From Linepithema humile (lineage: Eukaryota > Arthropoda > Insecta > Hymenoptera > Formicidae), in NCBI RefSeq assembly GCF_040581485.1, contig NC_090128.1, positions 35,990,931-36,054,930 of the forward strand: 64,000 nt of DNA, read 5' to 3'. This document shows, piece after piece, positions 14,601 to 25,869 of the stretch. A program made the translations under genes and the position numbers. The stretch's first letter is position 1; each line of letters starts with the position of its first letter. The notes beneath the pieces were generated by a model. That model saw only the letters and a list, made by a program, of their open reading frames with translations, was not told the origin of the DNA and did no database searches.

Positions 14601-16077
14601 GTCAGCATTAGTATCTCATGGGTGACGTGGAAATCTATTGAAATATTTCCACTTAATAAATTTAAAAATAAAAAATTTATTTTTAATAAATTTTAATACA
14701 TTTTTTAAAATTTTAATAAATAGGGAAAAGAACCCACTCATAATCAGATAGTGTCGCTCCTAACGCTCGGCGGCGCTGGCCCTAGCGGCTGCGGCGCGCG
14801 CGGTAAGGAGAGGAAAGGAGGCGTATACCACGGAAATCGGCTGAAATGTTCAGACTAATTCCGAGCACTGAGTTAGTTGATTGTGTTCTATTTTTAAATT
14901 ATTATCGTAATAATATATACAGATATATATGACGTATAAGAAGCATTAATTAGTGTTTCTTTGAGAATATAGCATATACAAAAATATTTTAATTGTGTAA
15001 AAGTGTGATTTTGATTATAAGAAATTTGTGTGTCTTACATTAATTTGAGATAATCTATCTGCACATGGTGAATCTGGCCATGATAATTTGCGAGTAAGAA
15101 AATCTAATCCTTGTGGACATTTTCGGATGACAGATATTGTATTGTCCCAACCGCCTATTTTAATCCAATAGCAAAAGTTTTTCGTATATTCTTTGTCTTT
15201 GCAAAGCAATATATCCACATCTTTTTGTGCACGAGCCGAAAATGAAAGCGCTACTGTGGAAGTGTCTAAAGAACCAACATCTACATGTTTAAATTTATAA
15301 GGATTTTCATGTTCTTCAAATTCTGAAAGTTTTTAAAATAATTTTATAAATATGTTTGATGCACGTGAATACACTTTGTGATACTTTTTTCGTAAATATT
15401 GTAACATTTTTCAAACTACAAGATTCTTACCTTCCCATCGTTGATCAAATACTGGAGCCATTGGCGTTTTTGAAGAATGGGTAAAACTCCAGTGTTTTGT
15501 CCCCCATAAGTTGAAACATTTTTCCGAACGGTTCATTTTACAGTTTATGTTTTCATGATTATTAATATGTTGATAATTTATGTCTGTTTCTGTCAATAAC
15601 GGTAAAGGTAATCCTGAAAGTGTATTGCGTGTTTACAGTAAATATTGTAGTAGTAGTAGTAGTAGTTAACTTCTAAACCAGTAAATATATTATTACGAAT
15701 AATATAATAAGATTGTTTTGTAAGTGAATATTTAGAAGGCATTAATAAAATTTTAATATTTAGTAAAATGTTAGTATGCTTATAATAATAAAAAATCTTT
15801 TATTAAATTTGCAAATAATATATCTATTTTGCTACAAAAATGTAAAACAAATTTTTTTTTACAACTTACGCTCAAGTCTTTCAGAGTTCTGATTTGGTTT
15901 ATTCCATACTAAAGCGCTGCCATCATCTTCTGTGATACAGCTTAAGGATCTAACTTTAAGGGAATTTGGTGATCCGCGTAATACAGTTACATTTCCAAAA
16001 ATATGTAGCACCTGACCCGCAAGAAAAGAAAACACCAACGCGGCTATTGTCGTTGTTTTTATTGTAAACGAACACAT
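3667..16077 (-). CDS. gene A: receptor-type tyrosine phosphatase-like protein with two degenerate phosphatase domains
   Basis: About 32 exons can be traced on the minus strand from ATG 16077 to a stop at 3667-3669, nearly all with GT..AG junctions. Order: signal peptide (exon 15870-16077, hydrophobic residues about 9-28); Cys-containing ectodomain exons (15431-15613, 15039-15322, 13890-14098, 13460-13801, 13217-13363); two EGF-like Cys-rich exons (12926-13078, 12664-12837); FN3-like repeats over about 8785-12542; a DPV-repeat stalk and one membrane span in exon 8214-8515 (WFIPIICLILVGATFYFYRR); a juxtamembrane exon 7735-8041; then phosphatase D1 and D2. The final exon (3667-3741) encodes the usual helix ending in FETYANFS. 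Receptor tyrosine phosphatases act at the plasma membrane on phosphotyrosine proteins. Here both active sites are altered, so a binding or scaffold role is more likely. MITEs sit in two introns. Genes B and C are tandem paralogues. Confidence 0.8.
5727..7810 (-). other. gene A phosphatase domain D1 (Cys to Ser, Arg to Lys)
   Basis: D1 is spread over exons 7735-8041 (end), 7403-7490, 7250-7326, 6787-6921, 6469-6609 and 5727-5924. Readable landmarks are KNRYGN (phosphotyrosine loop region), DDPYSDYINANYI, GPLPNTVIDFWRMIWQ, and an intact WPDYGVP loop. The P-loop reads VVHSGAGVGKTG, where active family members have HCSAGVGRTG. The nucleophilic Cys is a Ser (codon TCT) and the invariant Arg a Lys. 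Either change alone normally abolishes catalysis. The codons are read directly; loss of activity is inferred from family knowledge. Confidence 0.8.
5941..6411. mobile_element. 471-bp foldback MITE with TA target duplication (intron of gene A)
   Basis: The element begins CAGGGTGTCTGTCATAACG and ends with its inverted complement, flanked by TA (5939-5940 and 6412-6413). The arms are about 200 bp, so the whole element can fold back around a GC-rich centre near 6160-6200. A TA duplication and CAGGG termini suggest a Tc1/mariner-type non-autonomous element. It lies in the intron just before the D1 P-loop exon and does not disturb the splice sites. Confidence 0.85.
14160..14870. mobile_element. 711-bp foldback MITE with 8-bp target duplication AGTTAGTT
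   Basis: Terminal inverted repeats (CAGTGCTCGGAATTAG... and its complement) are flanked by AGTTAGTT at 14152-14159 and 14871-14878. The matching intron of gene B (about 56960-57010) lacks the element and gives an empty site. The 8-bp duplication fits a hAT-type MITE. Confidence 0.88.
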
Positions 16078-16374
16078 TTGCGCTTTTTAAAAGTCGAACG
16101 ATTATCAGAAACGATATTAATGGAATAATATGGCAAAATAAACACTATAATTTATCAGGTTGTTTCATCTTGTCACAGAAAATCTTGATACTTTGTTATT
16201 AGGCGATAGCAGTTTTGCTTATCAGATATATTTAAATGGACAAATCACGATTTTTTATATTGATGGAAACAATTTGTATTTTAGTCATGACAATCTAAGT
16301 TGAGCGAACACAATAATGACAAAAAAATTTGCGTTGAAGTAATCTATCTTGTATCCGTCTCACACTGTTTAAAC

Positions 16375-17218
16375 CAGCACTCGGAATTAGTTGCACATTT
16401 CGGGCCGATTTCCGAGACGACGCCTCCTGTTCCCCCACTACTGCCCGGCCGCTGGCGGCCGAGCCGCCGATAGCTTTGGCGCAGGAGCGTTTTATATAAG
16501 AAATAGGCTGGATTGTTGAGGCACCTCTCAGAAAATAGTAATATTTTCTTTGCTACATAAATAATGTTTATTTTTATTAATAATTAAATATACAAGGTAT
16601 TTCGTAAATACCTAACACTGAGTACGCTACGAGATTCCTTGTATAAAAATGAGTAATAAAAGTTGTTACAAAAAAGTCGAGACACCAATAGTTTTTGAAT
16701 GGTGAGCTGTTGAAGTTGACCAATTACGGAGCGGAACTATCGGGCGCTCAGGCACGGCGCGTTCGAACAGACGAGAGACGCTCCCGCGATTCTGGTGAAT
16801 TCCACGAGCTGCGAAACAAGCTGCAGCAGCCATGCCTGAGCGCCCGATAGTTCCGCTCCGTAATCGGTCAACTTCAACAGCTCACCATTCAAAAACTATT
16901 GGTGTCTCGACTATTTTTATAAGAACTCTTATTACTCACTTTTATACAAGGAATCTCGTAGCGTACTCAGTGTTAGGTATTTACGAAACACTCTGTATAT
17001 ATATTATGTATTAATAAAAATAAACATTATTTATATGTAGTAAAGAAAATGTTACGATTTCCTGAGAGATGTCTAAACAATCCAGCCTATTTCTAATATA
17101 AAACGCTCCTGAGCCGGAACTATCGGCGACTCGGCCGCCAGCGGCCGGGCGGTAGTAGGGGAACAGGAGGCGTCGTATCGGAAATCGGCCCGAAATGTGC
17201 AACTAATTTCGAGCGCTG
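16375..17218. mobile_element. foldback MITE (CAGC-CTCGGAATTAG family), filled by a nested MITE
   Basis: Long inverted arms begin CAGCACTCGGAATTAGTTG and carry the GC-rich GCCCGGCCGCTGGCGG block. The element lies just upstream of gene A. A second, un-nested member lies at 54971-55407. The flanks here (GTTTAAAC versus ATTTAGAT) are only a degenerate 8-bp duplication, suggesting an older insertion. The sequence continuing on either side is homologous to that upstream of gene B up to about 58500. Confidence 0.8.
16593..16995. mobile_element. 403-bp foldback MITE nested in another MITE, TA target
   Basis: Inverted arms (TATTTCGTAAATACCTAACAC ... and complement) are flanked by TA on both sides and interrupt the AT-rich centre of the outer MITE. 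The copy at 54971-55407 shows the uninterrupted centre, so the insertion is proven by comparison inside the window. Confidence 0.82.
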
Positions 17219-19135
17219 ATTTAGATTATTCGACGGCAGTGGTTTTTTAACGACAAGTTGTTGAAAGGAACTTGGTTTCCTTTTGTTCAAACCGCGATAA
17301 CAGATTCTCTATCTGTGCTAAACGTGTCTGAACACATCATGAAATAACGACGGAATTTCCATATCTACATCTTTTTTTAGATAAAACTAATATAAAAATG
17401 TTGAATTTTGTATTATGCAATTTATATAGAAACATGAAAAAACTATAAGTGCAGCTAGTCTAATATTTTGACGTAGCTGTATTTAATAATTAAATATATT
17501 GATCCATATTTAATACGCATATAAAATAATGATTTTATTATTTCTTTATCCTATAAATTATTAAAATGCGTTATTTTATATGCATGTAGGTTAAAGAAAT
17601 ATGGAGGCATGAAAAGAATATGATATTTAATGTTTTTACCGTTCAATAAGATTAGCAAAGAGAATTCTGATCTTCTGATAAATTTTGATAGGAATGAGAT
17701 GCTAGATTCTTCTTTGCTCTTTTTATAATAATTGATATTCATCATATATAATGTGTACATTGTTTTTGAACGTGTATTTGAGAAAGATATAATATGTACA
17801 TATAAGGTAAAGTGTCGTGTATTTGAGGTGGTTGCCTAATTCCGAGTAGACGCTTTTCTTGGCTCCTAAAAGCTGCACTTTGCAACTGACTCTTGTAACT
17901 AGTGTGGAAGGATACGGCGAATAACCATTGTGAAATCGCGCTATCACGTACATTAACCACGCTGTTTTCAATTTTCTGATTTCGACGAAAAGAAACATTC
18001 TTTTTAATCTCCTGCGTAATTCCACTACGTAATCAAGATAAGAGATATTTTAATAATCTTTATGCCAGAAAGTAGTTTAAAGTACGTTGTTTTTTATGTA
18101 TTATTTCAAAAATACCTCACTACCATTTAGAGTTAAGTTATGTTGGCAGACAGATATTGAATTCCTAATTCGAGATAGGAGATTGCTTAATGTGGGTATT
18201 TTACTTTTAATTATATTAATTCCTTTGTTGCAATCAAATTTTAAATGTTTCTGTCACTTAAATTTGCTGTTTTCTCAAAGTTATTATCTTTATTTGCACA
18301 AATAATGTTTTTTTTTTCAAGCTTGTGATTCAATTTTTTAGCAATACATTTTTTTCTTTTTTAAAATTAATTGTGTTAAAAGTTTATTTTATTTCCTATT
18401 GATTATTTATACTTATAGCCTGCCCAGAATTAGGAACCTATTTTACGCGAGGTAAAGAATTGCCTCTCTGTAGATATAATTTTATAACTCCTCAAAGTAA
18501 AATATTATTGCAAATTGCGCAAGAATGTAACCAAGTAACAGTAGAAAGAGTGTAAAATGTATTTTTTCCAAATTTTTAACAATCTTATTCGATCAGAATT
18601 TAAACAAATACAAATGATATCCTCTAATAGGGCATTTTATCCTACTAAAAAATTATCTATTTGAAAAAAAAGTAAAAAGAGACTCGTACATAAGTCTGTC
18701 AATTAAAGTGAAAAACAAGTGCATATATCTGTCAGAAACATATATCAATTAAATAATTAATAGTATATAAAATCAGGATGTCAAGCTTTTTTCCATTAAT
18801 AATTTTTTTTAGTAATATAATAAGATATTAAATCAATATTTTTATGTACAAAAGTTTTTTTTCTATAAAAAATAATTGTAATCAATACTGAAAAGTTATA
18901 TCTTAGATTTAACTTTTTAAATTAATTTTTTGGAAGTATATTGTATTAATTAAAACAGCACTGTATTGTATGTATGCAACAATTTTTTTGATAGATACAT
19001 GTACTTGGTGCTTTTTAAATATTTTTTTTAAAAGATAACTTTTTAATTGCTGTATTGTATATGTATAATTGTAATGTATATCCTAATAATTGTATTGTAT
19101 ATGTATAATTATAGATTGCGATCAATAGCTGTATA
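17219..19135. other. spacer block duplicated upstream of genes A and B
   Basis: From about 17735 to 19135 this spacer is homologous to 59629-61020, with small substitutions and indels. It shows that the unit of tandem duplication includes the intergenic DNA. 17219-17735 has no partner and no recognisable feature. The short minus-strand open frames at 17551-18025 are not supported as genes. Confidence 0.75.
18419..18555 (+). other. conserved exon-like segment, copy 1 (unknown protein)
   Basis: After a polypyrimidine tract and acceptor (TTATAG at 18413-18418) an open frame runs to a stop at 18553-18555, encoding a peptide with ELGTYFTRGKEL and FITPQSKILLQIAQECNQ. The paralogous spacer at 60307-60443 keeps the same frame, length and acceptor with mostly single-base differences. 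That frame conservation suggests a real last exon of a small plus-strand gene. No upstream exon was identified and I do not recognise the protein. Confidence 0.35.
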
Positions 19136-19152
19136 GAATACTTTTTAAAAAA

Positions 19153-19960
19153 ATTGTATATATTAAACCTTTGAAAAAAACCTGTCGTATATATTAAAAT
19201 TTTCAAAAAAAGCTATCCTATATATTTCTTACAAAAAATTATGATATCAGGAAATGGCACCAAATGAGACTAAAGAACTATGAAAAAACTTGTACACTAT
19301 TTCTATAAAACTCTTCTATAAAACTCTTGTACATAAAGCTGTCGTATATACAGGGTGTCCCAAAAATTTTGACACAGCGGCCGTATGCCGGTAGAGCAGA
19401 CCAAACTGAACCGAAAAGTCCGCTACCATTTTACAATTTTCACAAGGGTTAAAGAGATATTAATTATTAAAAATTACCGAATGCGAACGCACGGCTGAGA
19501 TACGACCGCCTACAGACTACGGCCGCGCGCCTAGCGACCGTAGTCTGTAGGCGGTCGTATCTCAGCCGTGCGTTCGCATTCGGTAATTTTTAATAATTAA
19601 TTTCATTACTTTGAGGTGTAGTAGCGCCAAGTTTTTTTTGCGTTTTTTAATAAATATTTTTATTTTTAAAATATTTAAAAAATTTTTTTATAATATATAT
19701 AGTATATATAGTATAGTATATGTAAAATATGATAAAAGATAATATATAGTATAATTAATTATATATACGACAGCTTTTTATGTACAAGAGTTTTATAGAA
19801 AAGTTTTATAGAAATAGTGTACAAGTTTTTTCATAGTTCTTTAGTCCCACTTGGTGCCATTTCCTGATATCATATTTTTTTGTAATAAATATATAGAATA
19901 ACTTTTTTTGAAAATTTTAATATATACGACAGGTTTTTTTCAAAGGTTTAATATATACAA
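19153..19960. mobile_element. large foldback element with a nested perfect hairpin
   Basis: The arm at 19153-19345 (containing GATATCAGGAAATGGCACCA) is repeated in inverse at about 19770-19960. Inside is a second element starting at the CAGGGTGTCCCAAAAATTTTG end and holding a near-perfect hairpin at 19458-19602 with arms of about 60 bp around a GC-rich loop. The homologous spacer near 61020 lacks all of 19135-21735, so this block is an insertion cluster. Confidence 0.7.
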
Positions 19961-20169
19961 TTTTTTTGAAAAGTAAAACAATACTGTTTTGTTTTAGTTA
20001 TAACAAGAGCGTGTACTTGGCGCCTTTTTTTTACCTTTTTTTAAAAAAGGTAATTTTTTGATAGATATTATTTTTTTTTTTTTTAATAATATATATACGA
20101 CAGTTTTTTTAAATTTAATATATACAATTTTTTGAAAGGTAAAACACTGTTTTGTTTTGATTGTAATAA

Positions 20170-20492
20170 AATTGACTGGAAATTATAAATATTATTGGAA
20201 CTAATTTAGTATACATAGAACAGAAATATTAAACTTTGAGCTATTTAATTTTATTTATTTTAGACAAATCATACACTAAAATCTCTAAACAATTGTCACA
20301 TAAAGCATATTGATAATTGGTATGATTGTATAAATTTTAATTTTACCATACATTCTGTCAAAAAAGCACATGATTCGAGACTTTAGTGTATGATTTGTCT
20401 AAAATAAATAAAATTAAATATCAAGGTTTAATATTTCTGTTCTATGTATACTAAATTAGTTCCATCTATATTTATCATTTCCAGTCAATTTC
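20170..20492. mobile_element. foldback element (AATTGACTGGAAATTATAA termini)
   Basis: Inverted arms of about 110-130 bp (…GAACAGAAATATTAAAC…TTTAGACAAATCATACAC… and complement). A diverged partial copy follows at about 20693-21100 and is itself interrupted by the element at 20761-21034. Confidence 0.7.
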
Positions 20493-20760
20493 ATTTTGTG
20501 TTTTACAAGATTTTTTGTTTAGTTTGTGTTTATAATCTTTTTTCTATGGATAAATAAAATTCAATAATATACCTAAAATATGATATGAACATTTTCTTAC
20601 ACTTAATTCTCTGCCCACATTGTGATGTGGATAATTTTGTTGTCAACCATAGCGTTAATTACAGAAGGCGACTTATGCTATATTTTTTAAAATATAAAAT
20701 TGACTGAGAATTATAAATATTGTTGAAATTAATCTAGGATACTCAGAACAGAAATATTAA

Positions 20761-21034
20761 CCCTTAGTCCCGACGGTTCTTTTCGGCACCTTTAATCCCG
20801 ACTCATGGGTTGTTTGCGTCTTTGCGTTATTTGGATCAGTAAAAACGCTTTAAAAAATCTGAAAAAATTCATGGAGCTTCTTTCAACCTTCAACTTGAAG
20901 TCCCAATCATAATATTTCGATAAAAATTATTTTTTTAGGTAGGGGATATGGCGCGTTCCGTACCCGTTTTCAAAAATTACAGCACTTTGAAATTTTGCTT
21001 GGGTCGAAAACGACCCATGAGTCGGGACTAAGGG
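20761..21034. mobile_element. 274-bp piggyBac-like MITE with TTAA target duplication
   Basis: The termini CCCTTAGTCCCGAC and GTCGGGACTAAGGG are inverted and flanked by TTAA (20757-20760, 21035-21038). The TTAA target is the hallmark of piggyBac-type transposition. No transposase is encoded. Confidence 0.85.
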
Positions 21035-21208
21035 TTAAACTTTGAGCTATTCAATTTTATTTATTTTAGACAAATTATTCACTAAAGTCTCGAATTATGT
21101 ATGAATAATAACTTGCAAAATAAAAAATTTTTAAAGGTGTAGTAGATACTTACTAAGACATTCACATTCACCAACATATCACTTATTTCATTTAATACGA
21201 ATTTCTAA

Positions 21209-21310
21209 CAAATTTGGTCACTTGCACTACACTGCTCTGGATTAATAAGTAGTCTTGAGTGTGCACCAAAGTAACAGAGCAATGTAGTGCGAATGACCAA
21301 ATTTGTTAAC
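21209..21310. repeat. short inverted repeat
   Basis: AACAAATTTGGTCA…CACTGCTCTG is followed by its near complement about 60 bp later. It is probably a small foldback element. No target duplication was recognised. Confidence 0.5.
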
Positions 21311-21359
21311 TCGAATTCATTATTATTACTTTTTTATAACACTTTCTGATCTGAAAGGT

Positions 21360-21735
21360 TATATAAAAATGTCAAATCGTAAGCGCGCGCCGCGCGGCTT
21401 CTCAGCGCCATCAGCGCATCTAACGTCAGAAATCGGAAACTGGACATTTTAGCTGGACATCCTAGGAAAACGACAATTATTTCAACATTTCGACTTTGGA
21501 TTATTATAACTTTTTTTCTACAGCACCTACAGTAAAAACAAGCATACTTTTCTTATGTAATTTGGGTATGCGCTATCGATTGAGCCTATTATCAACTCAA
21601 TCGGTTCAGCCGTTATTGAGATCCGATAATCTCGGCTCGTCTCAACTTTCGGACTCGCGTAAAGAGACACGGTCGGTCTTGCGCTTGTGTTGCGCGCTGC
21701 GCGTGGCGCGAGACACTACCGTGTCTCTTGATAAA
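21360..21735. other. GC-rich unidentified insertion segment
   Basis: GC-rich sequence, unlike its surroundings, ends where homology with the 61020 spacer resumes (TATTTATATAAAAAATATT). It is presumably a fragment of a mobile element. The plus-strand open frame 21496-21822 runs across it without recognisable protein similarity. Confidence 0.35.
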
Positions 21736-21949
21736 AAATATTTATATAAAAAATATTATTTGCACAAAACACAAATTGTTCTGTATATTTATATGATAAA
21801 AATCTTAGGTCAGTTAAAATAAACTTATCACGCAAATATCAAGTTTGCAAATATCAGAGATGGTTCGATAAACCAAGGATTCAAAGTAAAATCAGAGATC
21901 CTTCTTTTTCTGTTTGTCTTGAAATTGGGACTATGCTATCTAGCGTAAT

Positions 21950-21990
21950 TATCTCATTATCGCATTATCTCATAATAATTTAATTCTTTA
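21950..21990 (-). pseudogene. stranded last codons of gene B (27 kb from the rest of the exon)
   Basis: Read on the minus strand, this piece encodes KELNYYEIMR followed by a stop. It matches the end of gene C (KELNHYEIMR, 61255-61290). The adjoining plus-strand DNA to the left is homologous to 61030-61255. Homology stops abruptly at about 21990 and resumes at 49229-49232, so this is the 3' end of gene B cut off by the composite insertion. Confidence 0.85.
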
Positions 21991-22900
21991 CTCTCTTAAT
22001 TTGAAACAGTGAAAATTCCACTGATTCTATCAGTGATTCAATATTTTACTTCGCAATCAGTAGGCTATGACGAATTCACTGATAAAATAGTTCCCGTCGA
22101 TATGCATTTGTTCTCGTCACTAAAGCGCACTACGCACTACGCTCTCCCCATTGCTGTCCGTATATACGTAGATCTTTCTCTCGTCGAATAAGTATTGTGT
22201 CCAGCCGAATAAGTATTGTGTCCATTTGTGATTATCTCTCACATCTTAAATCCACAGCTCTGAGGTAAGTATTAATTAAGCTTCTTCTACAATGATCGTA
22301 ATAAGGCTGTAAGGAAGAAAATACATAATTCGTTCACTCGCAATCTTTCCGCGCTTTATACTGGGTCTATTACGGCCTTACGTTACGTTATTGTAGAGAA
22401 TAAGGTTTATATTTATTTAATTATATGCAATTTATTATAGTCGAGTGATATTAAAGATGAAGCTATTATATGTGTGTATAATTATATAACCTCAAAAAAA
22501 CTTTAGAGAAATTATTGTTACTTCTTTAAGAGATGTTTATTACAAAAATTAATTTTAGATGTTAGTGTACATTAGTTTACGTCGATTACATGAAACGATG
22601 ACTATCCGATTTTCATGAAATCAAGTTACGAAAGATTAAGACACCTTTTTGTTATGAACTAATTCTTATATATTGTTTGAACTAATTAAAAATATGAACA
22701 GATTATAAATATTTATATATAAATATTATAATAAAAGAGTGTAAGTTAAAGTTTGCCGGTTTTTACAGTAGGTGTTGCTAGCAGGATGTAGGCATTTCTA
22801 TGATTTGTTATATACACGATTGTTTTCTATTGACATTAACCTTCAAAAACACCTAAGTCTCATTCTGTCAAAATAATAGCGTCATAGTCGTTTAATATCA

Positions 22901-23386
22901 ATGAATATGTCGAGTTTCGTTCCAAATAAAGAGCATTTGCGGCATTCGTTGCTTTTCTTATTTCATCAAAAGAAAAAAGCAGCTGAAGCACATCGTTTGC
23001 TAGTAGAAACTTATGGTGAACATGCTCCAGTGATTAGAACATGTGAGACATGGTTTCGTCAATTTAAAAGTGGAGATTTTGATTTGAAAGACAATGAACA
23101 TCCTGATGCAGTGAAAAGGTTTGAAGACGAGGATTTGCAGGTGTTGTTGGATGAAGACCCAACCCAATCACAACAAATATTGGCAGAAAAACTTAATGTG
23201 TCCCGAGTAGCAATTTGCCAACGTTTAAAAGCCATGGGAAAAATCCAGAAGTATGGAAAATGGGTGCCACACGCATTGAACGACAGGCAAATGGAACATC
23301 GAAAAACCATTTGTGAAATGCTTCAACGGTTCGAAAGGAAGTCTTTTTTGCATCGGATTGTCACGGGTGACGAGAAGTGGATTTAA
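22901..23386 (+). pseudogene. mariner transposase, 5' fragment
   Basis: About 160 residues of a mariner-type transposase: the N-terminal helix-turn-helix region (HLRHSLLFLFHQKKKAAEAH, TCETWFRQFKSGDFDLKD), the linker (WVPHALNDRQ), and the start of the catalytic domain ending at VTGDEKWI, which holds the first catalytic Asp. The frame then runs into AT-rich repeat DNA. The remaining two catalytic Asp residues and the whole 3' half are absent. The same flanking repeat lies before (22640-22737) and after (from 23387), suggesting the fragment interrupts that repeat. Confidence 0.85.
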
Positions 23387-23477
23387 TATTTAGTTAATAT
23401 TTTAATATTTAACACAATATTTATAGTAAATACAAAATTAAAAAATTTATAAAATATTTTGATAAATTTTTTATTAT

Positions 23478-24253
23478 CCATCAATATCCATTGACTGCAA
23501 ATAATTGATGAAATTATTTGATGATGTCGCAACAGCAGCCTCCATTTGTTGTTATAGAAGTAGCTGTAAATATGGAAAGAATTATGTAATATAATTATAA
23601 TACTATCGAGAATACTACAGTATTAAAATTCTTTTCTTTTGATATATTTGATACTCAAACAGTACAAAAGATTAAGACACCTTTTTGTTATGAACAAATT
23701 CTTATATATTGTTTGAACTGATTAAGAATATGAACAGATTATAAATATTTATATATAAATATTATAATAAATATATAAAATATTAAGTTAATATTTCAGT
23801 TAATATTCAGTTAATATTTAACACAATATTTATAGTAAGTACAAAATTAAAAAATTTATAAAATATTTTGATAAATTTTTTAATTTTGTACTTACTATAA
23901 ATATTGTGTTAAATATTAACTGAATATTAACTGAAATATTAACTTAATATTTTATATATTTATTATAATATTTATATATAAATATTTATAATCTGTTCAT
24001 ATTCTTAATCAGTTCAAACAATATATAAGAATTTGTTCATAACAAAAAGGTGTCTTAATCTTTTGTACTGTTTGAGTATCAAATATATCAAAAGAAAAGA
24101 ATTTTAATACTGTAGTATTCTCGATAGTATTATAATTATATTACATAATTCTTTCCATATTTACAGCTACTTCTATAACAACAAATGGAGGCTGCTGTTG
24201 CGACATCATCAAATAATTTCATCAATTATTTGCAGTCAATGGGTATTGATGGA
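23478..24253. repeat. ~776-bp near-perfect palindrome
   Basis: The two arms meet at about 23865 in AT-rich DNA (TTTATAAAATATTTTGATAAA). Each arm is about 385 bp with very few mismatches. The right arm contains the acceptor and first coding exon of the SAM-domain gene, and the left arm is its inverted copy. Segments of the same repeat also occur at 22640-22737 and 23387-23467. Confidence 0.9.
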
Positions 24254-25869
24254 GCCACATTAAATATATTTCAAGGTTATATTAACTTTTTATTTTTCAT
24301 ATAATTGGAACATATCTCTCAATTACATATTTATATTTATTTATATAGAAGAAACTTTTTGGACCTACAAAGGTTTTATTAGTTGGAATTATGGTTAGTT
24401 TTCTGATAACAGATCTGGTGTTGCACACGTGACTACATATTTTAATAAATCTTTATGGTTCTGAACATAAGTTAACAAAGAAAAAATAGCATTTGCAAAT
24501 ATCGAATTTACATTGCTTTTTTTCATTATTTTTCATATATTGAAACTTTTTTTTAAAGTATACAAAATTCACAATTTTATTATTTTATATAAGTATACAT
24601 TACTTCATTAATTTTTTCACCTAATATATTATATATTCCGAACTCTTTTTATATTATAACATTAAAGATGAATATAATATTATATGTCATATATATAAGA
24701 TATACAAAAATATATGTATATTCTTGCAAATATGTGTAACTACTATGGACACTAAAAAATCATCAATTCAAAAGTTGCATCACTGCAAAAAAAATTTATT
24801 TTATATCATTATATTTTAAAATGTATTCATTGCTTATTTATTGCTTATTCATTGCTATATTTATTACTTTAATACAGGAATTGATCTGAGATCATAAATA
24901 ATGGAAAGACTAAATTGTTACATGTGTCAACAATTAGTTTCTGATGGATTGAATGGTTTAGTTCGGCATTTTATATCCATCCATGGGCTCACAATTAATC
25001 GTGGTGTAGGCAATGCAGGTTTTAAATGTGGACAAAGTGGTTGTCAACGTACTTTTATATACTTTTATACGTTGAGAAGGCATATTAGAAACTATCACTT
25101 GCATGAAAGAAATACTGAACCTGAACAAGAGAGAGAGAGAGGGCCTGCAGTGGTTATTAATCAACTTTATAATAATGAAATGAATAACGAAATATGTGTA
25201 CAGTTTAATGATTCAGAAGATTCAGAAAACACTCATGACAATTTAGTTTATAGTGATAATGATAGCAACAATAACAATAATGATGAAGATTTTGATCTAC
25301 AAAAGTTAGTGATTAGAATGATTGCGAAATTCCAATGTAATGGTTCAATGACAGGGCACCTGTTGACACAGATTCTTGACGAATGCGAAGAACTTTTACT
25401 TACTGTCCGAGATTTCATGAAGAAAAAAGTCAGAAAGATTTTTGAAGACAATAACATGCTACATGTTTCAAAAAATGTCTTACAAGTGTTAGAGTTTGAT
25501 AGTCCTTTTGAACAAATGAGAACATTGGATGAACAAATTAATGCTTTGAAAAAGCATTGCGGATATATTGAGCCCATAGAAATCCCTTTTGGATATCGCC
25601 TTGATAGTAAACTTGATAGTGAAACAGCCACGTACATACCAAAAATGATTATGGAAACTTGTCAATATATTCCTATCATTGATTCTCTGAAATTGGTGCT
25701 GTCAAACGAAGATGTGCGACAAGCTATTCTGTCAGAAAGAAAATCAATTGATGACAATATATTAGCTTCATTTCTAGATGGTCAGCATGCTACAATTCAT
25801 CCTTTTCTCCTGCAACATAAACACACTTTAAAAATCCAGTTATATTATGACGAATTAGAAATTGTCAAC

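Noticed and set aside
22901..23386. Intact mariner transposase
   Set aside because: Ends right after the first catalytic Asp; the rest of the catalytic domain is missing.
24351..24375. 24-bp in-phase microexon (acceptor TATATAG, donor AAAG|GTTTTA) in the SAM gene
   Set aside because: It would fit in frame but would disrupt the canonical spacing of the SAM domain, and the donor is weak.
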